Positions 28,962 through 36,884 of a DNA stretch of 61,019 nt are shown one piece after another. Positions within the stretch are counted from its first letter, which is position 1. The number at the start of each line of letters is the position of its first letter. Position numbers and translations under genes: made by a program. The stretch lies in assembly GCA_016715075.1 (NCBI GenBank), contig JADKBK010000011.1, positions 1 to 61,019 on the forward strand, in the 5' to 3' direction. A model generated the notes under the pieces. That model was not told the origin of the DNA. It did not search any database and was given only the letters and a program-made list of their open reading frames with translations. The DNA comes from Bacteroidales bacterium (GTDB lineage: Bacteria; Bacteroidota; Bacteroidia; Bacteroidales; VadinHA17).

Positions 28962-29348
28962 ATGGAACCAATCAATGCTCTTGGAAGACGTAAGGCAGCT
29001 GTAGCCCGGGTATATTTAAGTGATGGCAAGGGAAAGATTACTGTTAACGGTAGGGATTATAAAGAATACTTTGGCGCAGAAACACTTCAGTATGTAGTGA
29101 CACAGCCATTGGTTCTTTTAAACGTTGTTGACAAATATGACATCAATGTCAATCTTGATGGTGGCGGAGTAAAAGGACAGGCTGAAGCTCTTCGTCTGGG
29201 AATTACCAGGGCCCTTGTAATGATTGACGCTGAAGTTAAACCAGCTCTTAAGGCACAAGGATTTCTTACACGCGACCCGCGTGAGGTTGAAAGAAAGAAA
29301 CCAGGCCAGCCAAAAGCCCGTAAGAGATTCCAGTTCAGTAAACGTTAG
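28962..29348 (+). CDS. rpsI: Small ribosomal subunit protein S9 (uS9)
   Basis: 128 residues. A 30S head protein whose C-terminal tail reaches the P-site tRNA. It shows the opening ALGRRKAAVARVYL, the core GGGVKGQAEALRLGITRAL, and the basic tail KPGQPKARKRFQFSKR. The length is normal. It follows rplM with 17 bases between them, the conserved L13-S9 pairing, and is followed by a 116-base structured gap before rpsB. Confidence 0.98.
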   Translation: MEPINALGRRKAAVARVYLSDGKGKITVNGRDYKEYFGAETLQYVVTQPLVLLNVVDKYDINVNLDGGGVKGQAEALRLGITRALVMIDAEVKPALKAQGFLTRDPREVERKKPGQPKARKRFQFSKR

Positions 29349-29390
29349 GAATTAATTAGTCAGTCGCTATAGATGCAAGTTTAGTATCTA

Positions 29391-29430
29391 AATTGTGAAG
29401 ACTTCCGCTTTGCGGGACTACTTTGCAATT
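29391..29430 (+). promoter_or_regulatory. Two-tier hairpin in the rpsI-rpsB gap, candidate S2 leader
   Basis: The outer stem is AATTGTGAAG (29391-29400) with CTTTGCAATT (29421-29430), ten pairs including two G-U. The inner stem is TTCCGC (29403-29408) with GCGGGA (29412-29417), loop TTT. The two are separated by a small asymmetric internal loop (AC opposite CTA). No T run follows, so a terminator is less likely; a binding site for ribosomal protein S2, or a processing site, is possible. Confidence 0.45.
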
Positions 29431-29464
29431 GATTGAAGGAATGTAAACTTAAAAAAAAGACAAA

Positions 29465-30367
29465 ATGCCAAGAACAAATTTTAAAGAATTGCTTGATGCA
29501 GGCGTTCACTTCGGACACCTGAAAAGAAAATGGAACCCTGCCATGGCTCCTTATATATTCATGGAGCGCAACGGGATTCACATCATTGACCTTGAAAAAA
29601 CAGCCGTTAAAATTGAAGAGGCTGCATCTGCAATGAAACACATTGCTAGATCCGGTAAAAAAGTTTTGTTTGTAGCAACAAAAAAACAGGCTAAAGAGAT
29701 TGTAGCTGAGAAAGTAAAAGCGGTCAATATGCCGTATGTTACAGAACGCTGGCCAGGTGGAATGTTAACAAATTTCCCGACAATCCGTAAAGCTGTCAAG
29801 AAAATGTCATCGATCGACAAAATGGCTACTGACGGAACTTTTTCAAACCTTTCAAAACGTGAAAGACTCCAGGTCACCAGGCAGAGAGCCAAACTTGAAA
29901 AAACACTTGGCAGTATAATTGACCTTACAAGACTCCCTTCAGCACTTTTTATTGTTGATGTAAGCAAAGAGCATATAGCCGTAAGAGAGGCAAAAAGACT
30001 TGGAATTCCTGTTTTCGCAATGGTTGATACCAATTCTGATCCGTCAGATATCGAATTCCCGATCCCGGCAAATGATGATGCATCAAAATCGATCTCTCTG
30101 ATCATAGGCATCCTCTGCCAGGCCATCGAAGAGGGTCTTAATGACAGAAAAATTGAAAAAGACAAGGAACCACAGCCAAAAGATAAGAAAATCATCAGGA
30201 AAGAACTTGAAACCAAGGATATTCCTGCTGCAATTATCGAGGCGATAGTTGAAGAAGACGAGGAAGAGGAAGAAGAAGTTGAGATTGATGATGATGATGA
30301 TGTTACTGTAGAATTGGAAGAAGAGGAAGATCTCATCAAAACTATCGATGAAACTGAAGAAGAATAA
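29465..30367 (+). CDS. rpsB: Small ribosomal subunit protein S2 (uS2) with acidic C-terminal tail
   Basis: 300 residues. A 30S protein that bridges head and body. The standard S2 body is seen from FKELLDAGVHFGHLKRKWNP to IGILCQAIEEGL (to about residue 222), with VTERWPGGMLTNF and ALFIVDVSKEHIAVREA. After it comes an unusual tail of nearly 80 residues; its last 50 or so are dominated by Glu and Asp (EEDEEEEEEVEIDDDDD). Downstream tsf follows after 38 bases, the usual rpsB-tsf unit. The antisense strand shows a long Ser-rich ORF that is only a shadow of the tail. Confidence 0.98.
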   Translation: MPRTNFKELLDAGVHFGHLKRKWNPAMAPYIFMERNGIHIIDLEKTAVKIEEAASAMKHIARSGKKVLFVATKKQAKEIVAEKVKAVNMPYVTERWPGGMLTNFPTIRKAVKKMSSIDKMATDGTFSNLSKRERLQVTRQRAKLEKTLGSIIDLTRLPSALFIVDVSKEHIAVREAKRLGIPVFAMVDTNSDPSDIEFPIPANDDASKSISLIIGILCQAIEEGLNDRKIEKDKEPQPKDKKIIRKELETKDIPAAIIEAIVEEDEEEEEEVEIDDDDDVTVELEEEEDLIKTIDETEEE

Positions 30368-30405
30368 AATAAACTATTATTGATTACCATAATAAAAGAA
30401 ATACC

Positions 30406-31236
30406 ATGGCTGTTATAAATGCTGCAGATGTTGCCAAATTAAGGAGAGTCACCCTGGCAGGAATGATGGATTGCAAGAAAGCGCTTGAAGAAGCTGAAGG
30501 CAACTTTGACAAAGCAATAGAAATCATCCGCAAGAAGGGACAGGCAGTTGCGAACAAACGTGCTGACAGAGACGCCACAGAAGGAGTTGTACTTTCAAAA
30601 ACTTCCCAGGATGCCAAACTGGGAGCGATTATCGTTCTGAACAGTGAAACAGACTTCGTTGCAAAAAATGCCGATTTCATGGCTCTTGCAACCAAAATAC
30701 TTGATATTGCCCTCACCAGCAAACCTGCCAGCCTTGAGGAGTTGAAATCCCTTTCAATGGATGGCGGTAAAATTGGCGACAAAATCGTTGAATACGTTGG
30801 AATTATAGGTGAGAAACTCGACCTTTCATACTACGAAAAGATCGAAGCTGCTCATGTTCAGGCTTACATTCACCCGGGAAATAAACTTGCCACACTTGTT
30901 GGCTTCACAAAAGCTGGTGTTGATATTCAGGTTTACAAAGATGTTGCAATGCAGATCGCTGCCATGAATCCTGTAGCTGTTGATAAGGACTTTGTTCCGG
31001 AATCAGTTATTGCCCAGGAGATCGAGATTGGGAAAGAACAGGCAAGACGCGATGGTAAACCCGAAGAGATGCTGGATAAAATAGCACAGGGTAAACTCGC
31101 AAAATTCTTCAAGGACAGCACACTCCTTAATCAGGATTTTGTAAAGGATAACAAAATGACAATCAAGCAGTATCTCCAGTCTGCAAACAAGGAGCTGACT
31201 GTAACTGATTTCAAACGTTATTCTCTTAATCTGTAA
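30406..31236 (+). CDS. tsf: Elongation factor Ts
   Basis: 276 residues. The guanine nucleotide exchange factor for EF-Tu, cytosolic. Seen: the N-terminal UBA-like domain (LRRVTLAGMMDCKKALEEAEG), then the core with the conserved SETDFVAKNADF motif that contacts EF-Tu, and the second subdomain with AYIHPGNKLATLVGF. It ends LTVTDFKRYSLNL. Length and order fit. Second gene of rpsB-tsf; a strong terminator follows 28 bases after the stop. Confidence 0.97.
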   Translation: MAVINAADVAKLRRVTLAGMMDCKKALEEAEGNFDKAIEIIRKKGQAVANKRADRDATEGVVLSKTSQDAKLGAIIVLNSETDFVAKNADFMALATKILDIALTSKPASLEELKSLSMDGGKIGDKIVEYVGIIGEKLDLSYYEKIEAAHVQAYIHPGNKLATLVGFTKAGVDIQVYKDVAMQIAAMNPVAVDKDFVPESVIAQEIEIGKEQARRDGKPEEMLDKIAQGKLAKFFKDSTLLNQDFVKDNKMTIKQYLQSANKELTVTDFKRYSLNL

Positions 31237-31263
31237 TACGTAAGTTCATATTTAAATATTCCG

Positions 31264-31291
31264 GTGGCGCTCTAGGGCGCCACTTTTTTTT
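31264..31291 (+). terminator. Rho-independent terminator after tsf
   Basis: Stem GTGGCGC (31264-31270) with GCGCCAC (31277-31283), six-base loop, followed by eight T (31284-31291). Confidence 0.9.
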
Positions 31292-31386
31292 CCAGACATA
31301 ATAACCTGGGCCCCCCTTCCTATTATTTTTCCCCTTTCGGTGGGTTTTTGGTTATATTTCTATCTTTACATAAAAGAACCATTTTT

Positions 31387-32094
31387 ATGAAATACTCCAG
31401 GATATTATTAAAGCTCAGTGGCGAATCACTCGCCGGGAACGGAAACCAGGGAATAGATGATTCTGTGCTTACTGAATATGCAAAGCAGGTAGCTGATGTC
31501 GTAAATGAAGGATGTGAAGTGGCGATAGTCATTGGAGGAGGAAATATCTTCCGTGGACTTAGCGGTACGGAATCAGGTTTCGACAGAGTCAAAGGCGACC
31601 AGATGGGAATGCTTGCTACTGTGATAAACAGCATTGCACTCGAAAGTGCCATTACAAGGCTTGGTGGCAGGGCAAAGGTATTTACCTCAATCAGAATGGA
31701 GCCTGTCGGTGAACTCTACAACAGGGACAAGGTCCTGGAAGTAATGAAAAACAAGGCCGTAGCCATCCTCTCCGGAGGCACCGGGAATCCATTCTTCACC
31801 ACCGACACCGCCTCCGCATTGAGAGCCGTGGAAATAGGCGCTGATGTGCTACTCAAAGGTACCAGGGTGGATGGCGTCTATTCTGCAGATCCTGAAAAAG
31901 TGCCTTCAGCCGTTAAATATGATATGATCTCTTTCGAGGAGGTAATAAATAAAAGGCTTAAGGTGATGGACTCAACGGCTTTTACAATGTGTCGCGACAA
32001 TAATATGCCAATTATAGTTTTTGATATGAACACTCCCGGAAACCTTTTAAATCTGGTCAAGGGAGAGAGTATCGGAACTGTGGTCTCAAATTGA
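31387..32094 (+). CDS. pyrH: UMP kinase
   Basis: 235 residues from ATG at 31387; an upstream TTG at 31348 would add 13 residues not found in the family. It phosphorylates UMP to UDP in pyrimidine synthesis. Amino-acid kinase fold motifs: LLKLSGESLAGNG at the start, VAIVIGGGNIFRG, DQMGMLATVINS, ILSGGTGNPFFTTDTAS and LLKGTRVDGVYSADP. Hexameric cytosolic enzyme. Its own promoter-like region (TATCTTTA, 31361-31368) lies after the tsf terminator. frr follows 106 bases on with its own -7 element. Confidence 0.98.
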   Translation: MKYSRILLKLSGESLAGNGNQGIDDSVLTEYAKQVADVVNEGCEVAIVIGGGNIFRGLSGTESGFDRVKGDQMGMLATVINSIALESAITRLGGRAKVFTSIRMEPVGELYNRDKVLEVMKNKAVAILSGGTGNPFFTTDTASALRAVEIGADVLLKGTRVDGVYSADPEKVPSAVKYDMISFEEVINKRLKVMDSTAFTMCRDNNMPIIVFDMNTPGNLLNLVKGESIGTVVSN

Positions 32095-32101
32095 ATTTTT
32101 A

Positions 32102-32130
32102 TTGCTTTTCCACCTATTTTATTATTTTTG
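32102..32130 (+). promoter_or_regulatory. Promoter of frr
   Basis: TTG at 32102-32104, an 18-base spacer and TATTTTTG at 32123-32130 match the Bacteroidetes promoter pattern. The ATG is at 32201, leaving a leader of about 65 bases. Confidence 0.55.
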
Positions 32131-32200
32131 CTATTCCGTTTTTAAGAAGATTTAAAAAGGAAAGAACCGACTTAAGATCAAACCACCTAAACCAAACCTT

Positions 32201-32764
32201 ATGAACGAAGATATTGAACTGATAATCGAAGAGACCAGGGACCGTATGGAAAAAGCCCTTGAACATCTTGAACATGAGCTTGCCAGACTTCGTGCAGGCA
32301 GATCAAACCCGGCCCTGCTTGATGGCATCACAGTAGATTATTATGGAGTTATTTCGCCACTGACACAGGTATCCAATATTAATACTCCCGATGCAAAAAC
32401 AATACTCATACAGCCATGGGAAAAGAATATGCTGGGTACTATCGAAAAAGCTATTATGGCTGCAAATATAGGGCTGACTCCTGTCAATAACGGCGAAGTT
32501 ATCCGTATCAATATCCCGCCCCTGACCGAAGAACGACGCCATCAGCTTGTAAAACAGGTACGGAATGAGGGTGAAACAGCTAAGATCAGTATCCGCAATT
32601 CACGTAAATGGGCAAATGATGAACTTAAACAACTCCTTAAGGAAGGTCTCCCTGAAGATCTTGAAAAAGAAGCTGTTGATAAAGTACAGGAGATGACCCA
32701 CTCATATACACTGAAGATCGATAAGGTGATGGCCGTAAAAGAGAAGGATGTTATGACAGTATAA
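32201..32764 (+). CDS. frr: Ribosome recycling factor
   Basis: 187 residues, the typical length. With EF-G it splits post-termination ribosomes. Features: MEKALEHLEHELARLRAGRSNPALLDGI, YYGVISPLTQVSNI, ILIQPWEKNMLGTIEKAI, then IRINIPPLTEERRHQLVKQVRNEGE and a C-terminal helical arm ending VMAVKEKDVMTV. The gene order pyrH-frr is conserved across bacteria. Downstream is a short-repeat tract before a convergent gene. Confidence 0.98.
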   Translation: MNEDIELIIEETRDRMEKALEHLEHELARLRAGRSNPALLDGITVDYYGVISPLTQVSNINTPDAKTILIQPWEKNMLGTIEKAIMAANIGLTPVNNGEVIRINIPPLTEERRHQLVKQVRNEGETAKISIRNSRKWANDELKQLLKEGLPEDLEKEAVDKVQEMTHSYTLKIDKVMAVKEKDVMTV

Positions 32765-32769
32765 AGAGG

Positions 32770-32880
32770 GTATCCGGTATCCGGTATTCGGTGTTCGGTG
32801 TTCGAAATTCGAAATTCGATGTTCGGTGTTCGAAATTCGGTGTTCGGTCTTGACCACCGATTACCGATTACTGATTACCC
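32770..32880. repeat. Short degenerate tandem repeats between frr and the radical SAM gene
   Basis: 32770-32848 is built of TTCGGTG and TTCGAAA words in irregular order; 32852-32880 is built of the word ACCGATT, with variation. There is no open frame with protein-like composition. It may be a convergent-transcript boundary or a slippage-prone tract. Confidence 0.6.
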
Positions 32881-32883
32881 GGC

Positions 32884-33858
32884 TCATACATTCACTCCCC
32901 TCATTCCCGAGGTACAGTTCCTGCAAATTTCAATATCTCCCCTGCCCGAGAGCAATACCCTTCTGAACAACCGGTATTTAGCCCCGCTCCAGATATCACT
33001 GAACGATTCCTGGTTAAGATCGCCCATGATATGCTCAGCATCTTTATCAAAACAGCATGGGAGGACCTTGCCATCCCAGGTGACGACGGGATTAAACCAC
33101 AGCCTGGCACATCTGTCAGGCTGTGAGCTTTTTAAAATGTACTCTCCGTTCCTGAGAGTATACCTTCTGAATTTTTCGTCTTCCGGAAGCCACGATTCAA
33201 AACTGTTACTGCTTAGTATCTGCATGGATTTAAGCTTTAACGCCGTCCGGTTGGCTGCTGCAAGTTTCCGTATTTCAGGTATCTGATGCTCATTATGTTT
33301 GTTTACAAGAACCTGTATCTCAACTTTCAGTGATGAGTTGAATTTTTTCCTGGCATTCGAAATGTTCCTGATCCCTTCAATCACTGTCTCAACATTTCCA
33401 CTGATCCTGTATGTGCCATAGGTTTTCTGATCTACACCATCCAGTGAAATAATCAGTTTGCTAAGCCCCGATCTGGCAATTTTTCCTGAGTTTTCCTCAG
33501 TTAAGAAATGACCATTGGTCGATATTACACTTCTGATTCCTCTGCATTTACTGATAAAAGAAAAAAACAGGGGATGAAGAAGTGATTCTCCCTGGAAATA
33601 GAGATTTATATTCCATAGATATGGCTTAAGCTCTGAAATAATCCTGTCAAACAGGTCAATATCCATGAAGCCCCTTTGCCGTTTCATAAGTCCTGAGCCA
33701 GAAGCACACTCGGGACAATGCAGGTTACAATAATTTGTTAGCTCAATCCCTATTGCAGGGGGCATTCCGGATAGCGATGCATGTCCCGAAGAAGAACTTT
33801 TCAGAAATGAATAACCGGAAAGCAGGAGATTTAAAGGCTTAACAAGACCATTTATCAT
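32884..33858 (-). CDS. Radical SAM protein with SPASM-like C-terminal domain
   Basis: 324 residues from ATG at 33858-33856; a GTG six bases upstream is less likely. The radical SAM cluster motif is CNLHCPEC at about residues 46-53 (after GIELTNY), followed by ISTNGHFLTEE and ISLDGVDQKTYGTYR. The C-terminal part reads ARLWFNPVVTWDGKVLPCCFD and ends with EICRNC, the cysteines of a SPASM-type auxiliary cluster. Such proteins modify peptides, sugars or cofactors. No precursor peptide gene is visible nearby, so the substrate is unknown. It stands alone, convergent with frr. Confidence 0.9.
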   Translation of the reverse strand: MINGLVKPLNLLLSGYSFLKSSSSGHASLSGMPPAIGIELTNYCNLHCPECASGSGLMKRQRGFMDIDLFDRIISELKPYLWNINLYFQGESLLHPLFFSFISKCRGIRSVISTNGHFLTEENSGKIARSGLSKLIISLDGVDQKTYGTYRISGNVETVIEGIRNISNARKKFNSSLKVEIQVLVNKHNEHQIPEIRKLAAANRTALKLKSMQILSSNSFESWLPEDEKFRRYTLRNGEYILKSSQPDRCARLWFNPVVTWDGKVLPCCFDKDAEHIMGDLNQESFSDIWSGAKYRLFRRVLLSGRGDIEICRNCTSGMRGVNV

Positions 33859-34009
33859 GTACACCGAAAATATTGAAGTAAGATAAGAAAATATTTATAA
33901 CGATTGAGATAGGGTACAAGATAACCATGGAGGTCATAATGCTGAAAAGAAAAGAATACAGTATTCGATAATTAAATGAAGTGTTATTTTAACTTAATAA
34001 AGTGCAGCC

Positions 34010-35314
34010 ATGAAAACTTTTAAACACATTTCACTAATTGCAGCAGTTCTTATCGGAGCTTTTGCAGTGCAGGACGCCTCTGCCGGAAACTATCCGGGCA
34101 GAAAAAAAGACGATCAGCAGAATATGATCACAATCAAAGGAAAGGTCGTTGATGCTGAAACCAGGACTCCTCTCGTTTTTGCTACAGTTGCCGTATTGGA
34201 GAGCAATGTCGCTATTGTAACAAATATTGACGGAGAATTCACACTTAAAATAGGAGAAACAGTCACATCCAAAAATCTTGAGGTCACATTCCTGGGTTAT
34301 AAGAATAAAGTTATCCCTATCAGTGACCTTAAAGATAACGGAGGCAAGAATATCATTGAACTTGAATCGGCTCCTATTCCAATAAAGGAGATAGTCGTAA
34401 AACCTCTCGATCCTTATGATATCGTCAAGAAAGCCATCAGAAATATAGGTAAAAACTATGAGGATGTACCAAATCTTATGACAGCATTCTACAGGGAGAC
34501 TATCAGAAAGAACCGTACATATGTATCTATCGGTGAAGCGGTGGTAGAGATCTTCAAAGCTCCTTATTTCGCCGATGGCAGGTTCGATGGCGCGAGGATT
34601 TACAAAGGACGCAAAAGTTCCGATGTTCAGAAAATGGACACAGTATTATTCAAACTCCAGGGAGGTCCGGTAAGTGTTTTGCAGCTTGATATAGCAAAAA
34701 ATACAGAATCGGTACTCACTGCAGAAGCCATGGAGTATTACAACTATTCAATCTCAGGAGTAATTGAAATTGATGAGAAACCTCATTATGTAATCGACTT
34801 CATACAGAAACCATCTGTTGATATTCCATTGTTCATGGGAAGCCTGTTTATCAATATGGAAACCTTCGGAATAACAGAAGTAGAGTTCGGTTTCAATCTT
34901 GAAGACAAAGAGGCAGCTGCATCCATCTTCATCAGGAAGAAGCCGATGGGTATGAAAGTTATACCAGAAATCGCAACCTACAGGACAAAATACCGCGAAC
35001 AGAATGGTAAATTACATTTTGTATATTCGAGAGCAGAAGTTAAATTTAAAGTAGACTGGTCAAAAAGACTATTCAATACTTATTACACAACTATGTCTGA
35101 AATTGCAGTGACTGACAGAACTGACCAGGAAGTTATTAAATTTACAGGGAAAGAAAAGATAAAATATTCGGATGTATTTACAGAAAAGGTAAGCGCATTT
35201 GCTGATCAGGAATTCTGGGGTGACTATAATGTAATTGAGCCTGACCAGAGCATTGAATCAGCAATACGTAAGCTTAGCAGGAAACTTAAGTTCAGCGACA
35301 GGGAAGACAATTAA
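34010..35314 (+). CDS. Carboxypeptidase-regulatory-like domain envelope protein (FYRE family), copy 1
   Basis: 434 residues with a signal peptide ending ASAG. A carboxypeptidase regulatory-like beta-sandwich follows at about 42-125 (ITIKGKVVDAETRTPLVFATVAV ... NIDGEFTLKI ... VTFLGYKNK). The remaining 300 residues share a fingerprint with the gene at 36885: TAFYRETIRKN, EAVVEIFKAPY, a GRKSSDV-KMDT stretch, LQLD, DFIQKPSVDIPLF, RLFNTYYTTMSEIAVTD and DQEFWGDYN. I do not recognise a named domain for this part. First gene of an operon with the sigma and anti-sigma factors, 17 bases before the sigma gene. Confidence 0.85.
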   Translation: MKTFKHISLIAAVLIGAFAVQDASAGNYPGRKKDDQQNMITIKGKVVDAETRTPLVFATVAVLESNVAIVTNIDGEFTLKIGETVTSKNLEVTFLGYKNKVIPISDLKDNGGKNIIELESAPIPIKEIVVKPLDPYDIVKKAIRNIGKNYEDVPNLMTAFYRETIRKNRTYVSIGEAVVEIFKAPYFADGRFDGARIYKGRKSSDVQKMDTVLFKLQGGPVSVLQLDIAKNTESVLTAEAMEYYNYSISGVIEIDEKPHYVIDFIQKPSVDIPLFMGSLFINMETFGITEVEFGFNLEDKEAAASIFIRKKPMGMKVIPEIATYRTKYREQNGKLHFVYSRAEVKFKVDWSKRLFNTYYTTMSEIAVTDRTDQEVIKFTGKEKIKYSDVFTEKVSAFADQEFWGDYNVIEPDQSIESAIRKLSRKLKFSDREDN

Positions 35315-35331
35315 GCGGAATTGGAAACAAG

Positions 35332-35868
35332 ATGATCAGTGATACTGATATTATAGGGAGGATCCGGCAAGGTGATGTAAGACAGTTTGAGTCACTTTTC
35401 AGATCCTCCTATGTTTCCCTGGTCCGGTATGCAAGGAAACTGGTAAAAGACCAGGACGATGCTGAAGAGATAGTTCAGGACCTGTTTTACAGGATCTGGC
35501 AGGACCGGGAAAAAATCAAAATAGAAAGTTCTTTGAATGGGTATCTCTTCAGGGCGGTTCACAACCGGTGCCTTCATTTCATAGAACACAACAGGATCGT
35601 GGTAAAACATGCAGAAGAGATGTCATTCCGGCTTCCGGAAAGCCCTGAAAGCCCTTCCGATATTCTTAACTATAAGGAGTTACAAGCCAGGATTGCAGGA
35701 ATACTGGAGAAACTGCCTGAGAGATGCGGAAAGATCTTTTACATGAACAGATTTGAAGGATTAAAATACAATGAGATAGCTGAAAAATTATCAGTGTCGG
35801 TTAAAACGGTTGAAGCCAATATGGGCAGGGCACTCAAAGAATTCAGAAAAGAATTGACAGAAAAATGA
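35332..35868 (+). CDS. ECF RNA polymerase sigma-70 factor, Bacteroidetes FecI-like
   Basis: 178 residues. Region 2 is at about 20-85 (FRSSYVSLVRYARKLVKDQDDAEEIVQDLFYRIWQ) and region 4 at about 120-175 (KIFYMNRFEGLKYNEIAEKLSVSVKTVEANMGRALKEF). This is the Bacteroides-expansion ECF family that works with FecR anti-sigma factors. Its stop overlaps the fecR-like start (ATGA), the classic coupling. The usual downstream partner is a TonB-dependent receptor of SusC type, but none follows here; instead two FYRE-family proteins flank the pair. Confidence 0.95.
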   Translation: MISDTDIIGRIRQGDVRQFESLFRSSYVSLVRYARKLVKDQDDAEEIVQDLFYRIWQDREKIKIESSLNGYLFRAVHNRCLHFIEHNRIVVKHAEEMSFRLPESPESPSDILNYKELQARIAGILEKLPERCGKIFYMNRFEGLKYNEIAEKLSVSVKTVEANMGRALKEFRKELTEK

Positions 35869-36869
35869 AAGAGATGAATAATAAAGGGAAATATAGCGAC
35901 AGTGATTGGGAAGAACTGGCTTCACTCCTCTCCGGTGAAAAGAATGAACATTCTGAACTTCTGGGACGGTTTATTGATGAAGACAAAACGGATACCGCTA
36001 AAAAATGGAAAGAATTACGGAGTATGAGCGATGAAAAGGAAATAAATGTGGATAATGCCTGGAAAAATGTCTATGACAGGATAAATGAGGATGCAGATAA
36101 GAGAGTAATCAGCCATGTCAGGTCAGGGTTCTTACGCAGCTCTTTCATGAAGGTGGCAGCAATAGTCCTGATTATTCTTAGCCTTGGGACAGCTGGTGCA
36201 TATCTTATAAATCCCGATATCTTCAGCAAAAGAATCACTATCGCTACAAGCAATGATCAGAAGAATGTACAGGTCTCACTGCCGGATGGTAGCACAATAT
36301 ATCTTAACCGCAATTCCGAATTCAGCTATCGTTCAAATTTTGGCCATCATGCCAGAAATGTGATGCTTACGGGTGAAGCTTTCTTTGAAATAGCGCCTGA
36401 TGCCTCAAAACCATTTATCATTGATGCAGGTAAAGCTAAAGTAAGAGTTGTAGGAACATCATTCAATGTAATATCAAAGAACAGAGAATCGGCTGTTGAA
36501 GTATTTGTAAAGACCGGGAAAGTCACTATTTCTAATAATACGGGGGCGGAATCTCTTTCTCTTGATCCGGGTTATGTAGGTACAATGGACTCAGGGACTT
36601 CCCGAAAAACAATGAATAATAATCCAAACTATATCTCGTGGAAGACAGGATTACTTATATATAACGGACAAAAACTTGATGTTGTTATCAGCGACCTTAA
36701 AAGGGTTTATAATATGGATATTGATGTAGCTGATCCGGCAATTCTTGAAAACGAATGGACATCCCCGATTGATAATCAGCCACAGGAGACAATTATTCGT
36801 TTAATTTGTGCTAGTTTTAACCTCAGTTATACCAAAGATGGAGATGTTTACCATCTGACAAGGAAATAG
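35865..36869 (+). CDS. FecR-type anti-sigma factor
   Basis: 334 residues with an overlapping ATGA start. It has a cytosolic N-terminal part (1-90), one membrane helix at about 101-121 (FMKVAAIVLIILSLGTAGAYL), and a periplasmic FecR domain with SLPDGSTIYLNRNSEFSY, VMLTGEAFFEIAPD and VRVVGTSFNVIS. It ends in a DUF4974-like domain (YNGQKLDVVISDLKRVYNMDI) that resembles STN and pairs with STN domains. It holds the sigma factor until a periplasmic contact signals release. The downstream neighbour carries an STN domain, the expected contact partner. Confidence 0.94.
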   Translation: MKEMNNKGKYSDSDWEELASLLSGEKNEHSELLGRFIDEDKTDTAKKWKELRSMSDEKEINVDNAWKNVYDRINEDADKRVISHVRSGFLRSSFMKVAAIVLIILSLGTAGAYLINPDIFSKRITIATSNDQKNVQVSLPDGSTIYLNRNSEFSYRSNFGHHARNVMLTGEAFFEIAPDASKPFIIDAGKAKVRVVGTSFNVISKNRESAVEVFVKTGKVTISNNTGAESLSLDPGYVGTMDSGTSRKTMNNNPNYISWKTGLLIYNGQKLDVVISDLKRVYNMDIDVADPAILENEWTSPIDNQPQETIIRLICASFNLSYTKDGDVYHLTRK

Positions 36870-36884
36870 CTCAAAAACTGAAAT

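Noticed and set aside
29578..30390. 270-residue Ser-rich ORF on the minus strand
   Set aside because: Exact antisense of rpsB; its Ser runs are the complement of the acidic tail codons.
31348..31386. Upstream TTG start for pyrH
   Set aside because: Adds residues before the conserved KYSRILLKLSGE start and overlaps the promoter-like text.
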